Shown piece by piece: positions 61,701-64,000 of a DNA stretch of 64,000 nucleotides. The translations under genes and the position numbers were made by a program. The notes under the pieces are model-generated. The model made no database searches. It was not told the DNA's origin and worked only from the letters and a program-made list of their open reading frames with translations. Within the stretch, counting starts at the first letter, position 1. Each line of letters opens with the position of its first letter. This stretch comes from Atopsyche davidsoni (Eukaryota; Arthropoda; Insecta; Trichoptera; Hydrobiosidae). The stretch covers positions 6,758,001-6,822,000 of the forward strand of contig JAILWY010000021.1 in the NCBI GenBank assembly GCA_022113835.1. Reading direction: 5' to 3'.

Positions 61701-63993
61701 AGCAGAGTAAAGGAGGAAAGCGAGGGACCTACCCGACATGATGTTGTCTCTGATGATCTGCACGTGGTTGTCCCGGTCGGGCCGCGTGTGCTCGTGCCAG
61801 AAGCCCACCACGTGTCCCAGCTCGTGCACCACGATGCCGAACTTGTCGCAGTTCTTGCCGATGGAGATGGCCTGAGCGCCATTACCGCGTTTTCCCACAA
61901 ACGAGCAGCATCTATTGAAATAATATGTATTACTACATATGTGATTTATGAGTGTCAAACGTTTGCCTCCCCGCTCTCCCCAATCTGTTGCCTGTGCATG
62001 GCTGCCATTCTGTACCCTGAGCGTGTGTAAAGGATCGGTAATGGAGTAGTGGATTTGTGAGTGGATGTGCTCTGGAAGTACGTGAGAGAGGGGGGGCTCC
62101 TGCTATTGTTTACTGCAGAAGGAGTATCAGATCTAAACGCCAGAGCAGCAATGTAAAACTGCGGTGTAAAAGGATCCGGGGAACCACTACACTATTTTCC
62201 CATTAGAAAATCATGAACATTAGTCCAGCATGAGTATATGCTCAGTGAAATAGTCGCCAACCTCCTCTGAGGAGAGGCACTTGATGAAGAAGAAACGTTT
62301 TTCCACAAACGAGCAGTATCTATTGAAAGAAAACACATCTGTGATTTATGAGCGTCACAACCGATGAATCCATTTTATAGATTTTGGAACATTCATCTAT
62401 GCATAATTGCATTCCAATTTACTACACACACAACCATTCTTACTACAAACACTGTACGCCTTGTACACCACAACCTGTACGCAGGATTAGGGGATAGTCA
62501 TGTACCGTATTAAGCATAGCCTTAAGAACTATTGTAATTCATTTTTCGATAAAATATAATAATTATGAACAATAAACCTGTTTTAAAAACTTGTTAGTTA
62601 GAACTTTTCATAAAATAAACATTAAATCATCTAAGATAAAAAAAGGTTTTATAATAAACCTATCGATTTATATTTTAAGTTTTATAATGTTGAATTCGTG
62701 TTTTGTATCTAGGGAGTCGCATTAATATTAATTAATTTTTGCTAATATTTCGCTTTCCTTTCACCAAAAAAATTTAAAGATATTTTACTTGTGGCTCCGT
62801 AAGACTTGAAAAACTGTTGCTGAAATATAAATAGCAAATCATTATCAAGTGAAAACCCAATAAATATTTCCAAAATCTATTCATCATTATCAAATTATTT
62901 TTGCTTTAGAAGACTATTATAATGACATTATTATAGAAAAAAACAAGGATTTAAATCAATAGAAGCATTAAAATAATTAAGCTAAAAGTTGGTGTTTTTA
63001 ATCATCTCGTACCATTCAAGAATAAGAGAAAAATTGTTTGATATTTCTTTTTGTAAAATTGGCATTGAATTTCAACATAAATTGAAAATTTTTTCTCTTG
63101 CAATATCTGATTTCAAAGATAAATATTTTATGTAGGAGAAATAATTTATATTTTATTTACTCACTAATATTGACTCCCGAAGTTTATATATGAAAATAGC
63201 CTGGGCTCAATATAGTAATATTAAAAAATATATATCTGTTCTATTTACCTTGCAAACAGTATATCAAAAGCCATGGGATTAATTTTTTATGCCATGTATG
63301 GATTTAAAAAAGATATAATAATAAAAAAATATATATACATTTAAAAGTTAAGCCGATTTTATATTAACACGGAAAAAACTTATCAGTAAAAATATACGAA
63401 AAAGGAGTCGAATTTATATTCATAAATACGTCGGTAAACTGCATTTGCCTCATTTAGAACTGCATGACACCACTATGTCACTTGCACCGACGGATCGCTT
63501 GCGAGCAGCCAGTGCCAAATCAACCATAACACATGACCTAAAGAAGTATTAGTTGTATTGAAATGTATATAAAGCATAAATAAAATATGCAGGTATAAAC
63601 TGCAAGACCCGGTGACCCACTACAATGATAATCAGTAAGATGGTCACCAACCTCCTCTAAAGAGAGGCACCCGAAGAAGAAGATTCCATCATCGTACATT
63701 GAATCTTTTTCACGAATACGGGAAAGAATAAGGCTCTCCACCTACCCGCAAGTGCGCTCCGTGAAGATGATGTAGTGCATGTGGTCTGCGGGGTTCCTCT
63801 CCACGAACTTGACGCAGGTGAAGTTCTCCCAGTGGCGCATGGCCTGCTTGAAGAGCGCCTTGTGGGCGCCGCTGAAGTTGCCGTCGATCTCGTAGGGGAT
63901 CACGCCGTGCTCCCAGATGCGTTCCATGCGGCCGGTGGCGGCGCGGGACACGCGGCGGTGCTCGTGCTCGCCCTCGTGCTGCTCCTCATGGGG
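45761..63993 (-). CDS. tld: Tolloid/BMP1-family astacin metalloprotease, 15 exons (5' end outside window)
   Basis: complement(join): 63993-63746, 61911-61733, 52490-52260, 51738-51598, 51316-51110, 50759-50638, 50315-50176, 49889-49684, 49439-49267, 49143-48960, 48021-47850, 47410-47296, 47213-47033, 46870-46617, 46045-45761. These total 2838 bp, 945 codons plus stop, with all phases consistent. Domain order: end of propeptide, astacin protease, CUB1, CUB2, Ca-binding EGF1, CUB3, EGF2, CUB4, CUB5, basic/Ser-rich tail. This is the exact Tolloid/BMP1 architecture. Family role: a secreted Zn protease that cleaves Chordin/Sog to release BMPs and processes procollagen-type and TGF-beta-family precursors. 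Zn motif [13 protein letters not shown] and Met-turn SIMHY are intact. Signal peptide and most of the propeptide lie beyond the window end. I cannot separate tolloid from tolkin; many insects have one gene. Confidence 0.96.
46617..46870 (-). CDS. tld: Tolloid exon 14: CUB5
   Basis: 254 bp, phase 0 at its 3' end (phase 1 codon completed at its 5' end). VCGG start, [10 protein letters not shown], the acidic [15 protein letters not shown]a-site segment, and GRFCGSS. The four CUB cysteines are present. Confidence 0.94.
47033..47213 (-). CDS. tld: Tolloid exon 13: CUB4, second half
   Basis: [42 protein letters not shown]. Conserved CUB beta-strand and Ca-binding acidic residues are visible. Confidence 0.94.
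47296..47410 (-). CDS. tld: Tolloid exon 12: CUB4, first half
   Basis: 115 bp encoding [18 protein letters not shown] and the hydrophobic [15 protein letters not shown]. The 82-bp intron to exon 13 is the shortest in the gene. Confidence 0.94.
47850..48021 (-). CDS. tld: Tolloid exon 11: EGF2 and start of CUB4
   Basis: [32 protein letters not shown], then C-K-E-G-G-C opening CUB4. A calcium-binding EGF signature (DxDE ... C-x-N ... Y/F) is present, with an Asn in the usual hydroxylation position. Confidence 0.95.
48361..48757. repeat. Local duplication inside a tolloid intron
   Basis: Around 48365-48415 and 48686-48755 both read gaattatt, ttttgaaaattataac, aat, ttcgct and ctgtttaatta. In addition gcaaaaata, then agacactttcacatag, occurs twice 53 bp apart (48427-48455, 48478-48506). 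Confidence 0.7.
48960..49143 (-). CDS. tld: Tolloid exon 10: CUB3, second half
   Basis: [45 protein letters not shown], ending one base into the next codon. Confidence 0.93.
49267..49439 (-). CDS. tld: Tolloid exon 9: CUB3, first half
   Basis: [49 protein letters not shown]. Matches the CUB opening C-G-G pattern; one N-glycosylation sequon NGT. Confidence 0.94.
49684..49889 (-). CDS. tld: Tolloid exon 8: end of CUB2 and EGF1
   Basis: [20 protein letters not shown] ends CUB2; then [40 protein letters not shown], a calcium-binding EGF domain. Confidence 0.95.
50176..50315 (-). CDS. tld: Tolloid exon 7: CUB2, second part
   Basis: [47 protein letters not shown]. Acidic Ca-site residues D/E present. 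Confidence 0.94.
50638..50759 (-). CDS. tld: Tolloid exon 6: CUB2, first part
   Basis: [37 protein letters not shown], phase 1 in and phase 0 out. The acceptor (gctgttttcag) is strong. Confidence 0.94.
51110..51316 (-). CDS. tld: Tolloid exon 5: CUB1, second half
   Basis: [56 protein letters not shown]. This closely follows the Tolloid CUB1 pattern. Confidence 0.94.
51598..51738 (-). CDS. tld: Tolloid exon 4: CUB1, first half
   Basis: [16 protein letters not shown] then a Ser/Thr-rich insert ([16 protein letters not shown]) and [10 protein letters not shown]. One sequon NIT. Confidence 0.94.
51833..51889. repeat. Two overlapping perfect hairpins in a tolloid intron
   Basis: Hairpin 1: 17-bp perfect stem 51833-51849 / 51854-51870 with a 4-base loop (gtag). 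Hairpin 2: 9-bp stem 51868-51876 / 51881-51889 with a 4-base loop (ttat). They share three bases, so they are mutually exclusive at the base of the stem. Confidence 0.93.
52260..52490 (-). CDS. tld: Tolloid exon 3: end of astacin protease domain
   Basis: [17 protein letters not shown], then the Met-turn [39 protein letters not shown]. The Met-turn Tyr (fifth Zn ligand in astacins) is present. Confidence 0.95.
52610..52750. repeat. Compound microsatellite (TA)n-(CA)n, duplicated module
   Basis: (TA)n, then catataaaaacacatac and (CA)n, then (TA)n, then a second catataaaaacacatac with (CA)n, then (TA)n. Two copies of the same module, 5-6 blocks in all. Confidence 0.93.
53108..55072. repeat. Giant inverted repeat: 731-bp arms, 503-bp spacer
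   Basis: 53108-53838 and 54342-55072 are reverse complements with no net length difference. All segments that I compared (for example the tacagctgacgaaaaagaca end, ttggtatttcgagaaaatgc, cggtccccataatgggacc) match exactly. The spacer (53839-54341) and the inner edge of the right arm hold a minus-strand copy of the dispersed repeat also seen at 11374. It lies in the 9.2-kb intron splitting the tolloid protease domain. No target duplication seen at the outer ends. Confidence 0.93.
53839..54395 (-). repeat. Dispersed repeat copy 2 (partner of 11374-11725), inside the foldback
   Basis: Read on the minus strand it starts TCTAATATA at 54395 and continues with the same landmarks as the copy at 11374. 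A third, 54-bp start of the same repeat (53785-53838, + strand) is in the left arm. The sequence tttcga-atag-aaaataaagtgacaattaaat near its far end recurs at about 58387-58415. Confidence 0.55.
55522..55830 (+). mobile_element. Degraded LINE fragment, C-terminal end of the RT open frame
   Basis: Plus-strand translation gives [14 protein letters not shown] near 55522, [11 protein letters not shown] near 55683 and, after a frameshift, [15 protein letters not shown] ending at TAA 55830. These are recognisable blocks of a common insect non-LTR element (RTE/CR1-like). It has stops and frame changes, so it is dead. Confidence 0.6.
55831..61732 (-). other. Tolloid intron 2, remaining part
   Basis: AT-rich intron. 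GC-richer patches at about 56530-56570, 57480-57750 and 58690-58920 have no recognisable protein. The 58696-58917 plus-strand frame is unassigned. About 58415-58445 is a short AT palindromic run (ttaattaaat type). The rest shows nothing I can support. Confidence 0.6.
61733..61911 (-). CDS. tld: Tolloid exon 2: astacin Zn-binding site
   Basis: [56 protein letters not shown]. Contains HExxHxxGxxH: three His Zn ligands and the general-base Glu. The CCSF vicinal cysteines are specific to the BMP1/Tolloid subgroup. Confidence 0.97.
62253..62295 (+). mobile_element. LINE 3'-end fragment
   Basis: gtcgccaacctcctctgagg then agaggcacttgatgaagaag: same block as 55785-55830 ([12 protein letters not shown] type) and as 63643-63683. 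It is fused directly to the partial exon copy starting at 62296. Confidence 0.5.
62296..62362 (-). pseudogene. Partial duplicate of tolloid exon 2 acceptor region
   Basis: Near-copy of about 61893-61955: it holds the last ~45 bp of intron 1, the AG acceptor (62321-62320) and the first ~24 bp of exon 2 (CSFV then a Gly-to-Glu change). It lies in intron 1, about 410 bp upstream of the real exon in gene direction. The pyrimidine tract here (ttttctttcaatag) is at least as good as that of the real exon. Confidence 0.75.
62455..62570 (+). repeat. Dispersed repeat, probable non-LTR 3' tail (copy 2)
   Basis: Aligns by eye with 41440-41570; see that entry. It ends in an AT-rich tail. Confidence 0.4.
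63643..63683 (+). mobile_element. LINE 3'-end fragment
   Basis: gtcaccaacctcctctaaag then agaggcacccgaagaagaag, closely related to 62253-62295. Confidence 0.45.
63746..63993 (-). CDS. tld: Tolloid exon 1 of those visible: end of propeptide and start of protease
   Basis: 248 bp from acceptor cttatag (7 bp from the window end). A His/Glu-rich propeptide end ([15 protein letters not shown]), a furin-type RVSR|AAT cleavage point, then mature protease [42 protein letters not shown]. One sequon (NFS) and one NFT. Upstream coding exons are outside the window. The acceptor choice is supported by an in-frame TAG just before it. Confidence 0.92.
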
Positions 63994-64000
63994 CTATAAG

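Noticed and set aside
61764..62030. Plus-strand open frame over tolloid exon 2
   Set aside because: Antisense of the Zn-site exon.
63775..63999. Plus-strand hydrophobic open frame at the window end
   Set aside because: Antisense of the GC-rich astacin exon.

Overview
The window is AT-rich, intron-rich animal nuclear DNA. Two gene families are recognisable, and both point to an insect. Lepidoptera is my best guess from the style of the LINE and BEL/Pao remnants and the base composition; that is inference. There are no bacterial operons, and I saw no tRNA, rRNA or CRISPR locus.

Left part (1-21.2 kb, + strand): the 3' half of a rhodopsin-family neuropeptide GPCR, best matched to the RYamide/luqin receptor. 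Four exons are visible: TM6 at 4206-4274, TM7 at 6642-6800, the proximal C-tail at 20053-20131 and the Ser-rich tail with stop at 20572-21128. Exons for TM1-5 are upstream of the window. The 13.25-kb third intron carries a sense-oriented, apparently very young LTR element (14213-18411). Its two 428-bp LTRs look identical and it is flanked by the 5-bp target duplication AGACT. It is a BEL/Pao derivative reduced to one open frame: a gag-like N-terminus, 17 tandem copies of a 60-bp (20-residue) unit, an RT fragment with YVDK where YVDD is expected, and the C-terminal end of the integrase region. The 60-bp units are arranged as 180-bp trimers.

Middle (21.2-45.7 kb): a gene-poor AT-rich interval between two convergent genes. 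It has a probable decayed retrocopy with a poly(A) tail (42.0-42.65 kb, minus), short palindromes, microsatellites and a few GC-richer patches that I cannot assign.

Right part (45.76-64 kb, - strand): 15 exons of a Tolloid/BMP1-family secreted metalloprotease. They run from the end of the propeptide through the astacin domain, CUB1, CUB2, EGF1, CUB3, EGF2, CUB4 and CUB5 to the stop codon. The exons join in phase with GT-AG introns and give 945 codons; the signal peptide and most of the propeptide are outside the window. The 9.2-kb intron splitting the protease domain holds a near-perfect 731-bp inverted repeat (53108-53838 / 54342-55072, 503-bp spacer) and a LINE remnant. The neighbouring intron holds a partial copy of a protease exon boundary with an intact-looking splice acceptor.

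The two genes are functionally separate: one is a peptide-signalling receptor, the other an extracellular protease of the BMP/TGF-beta pathway. The most unusual item is the repeat-carrying BEL/Pao derivative, followed by the giant foldback and the decoy protease exon.
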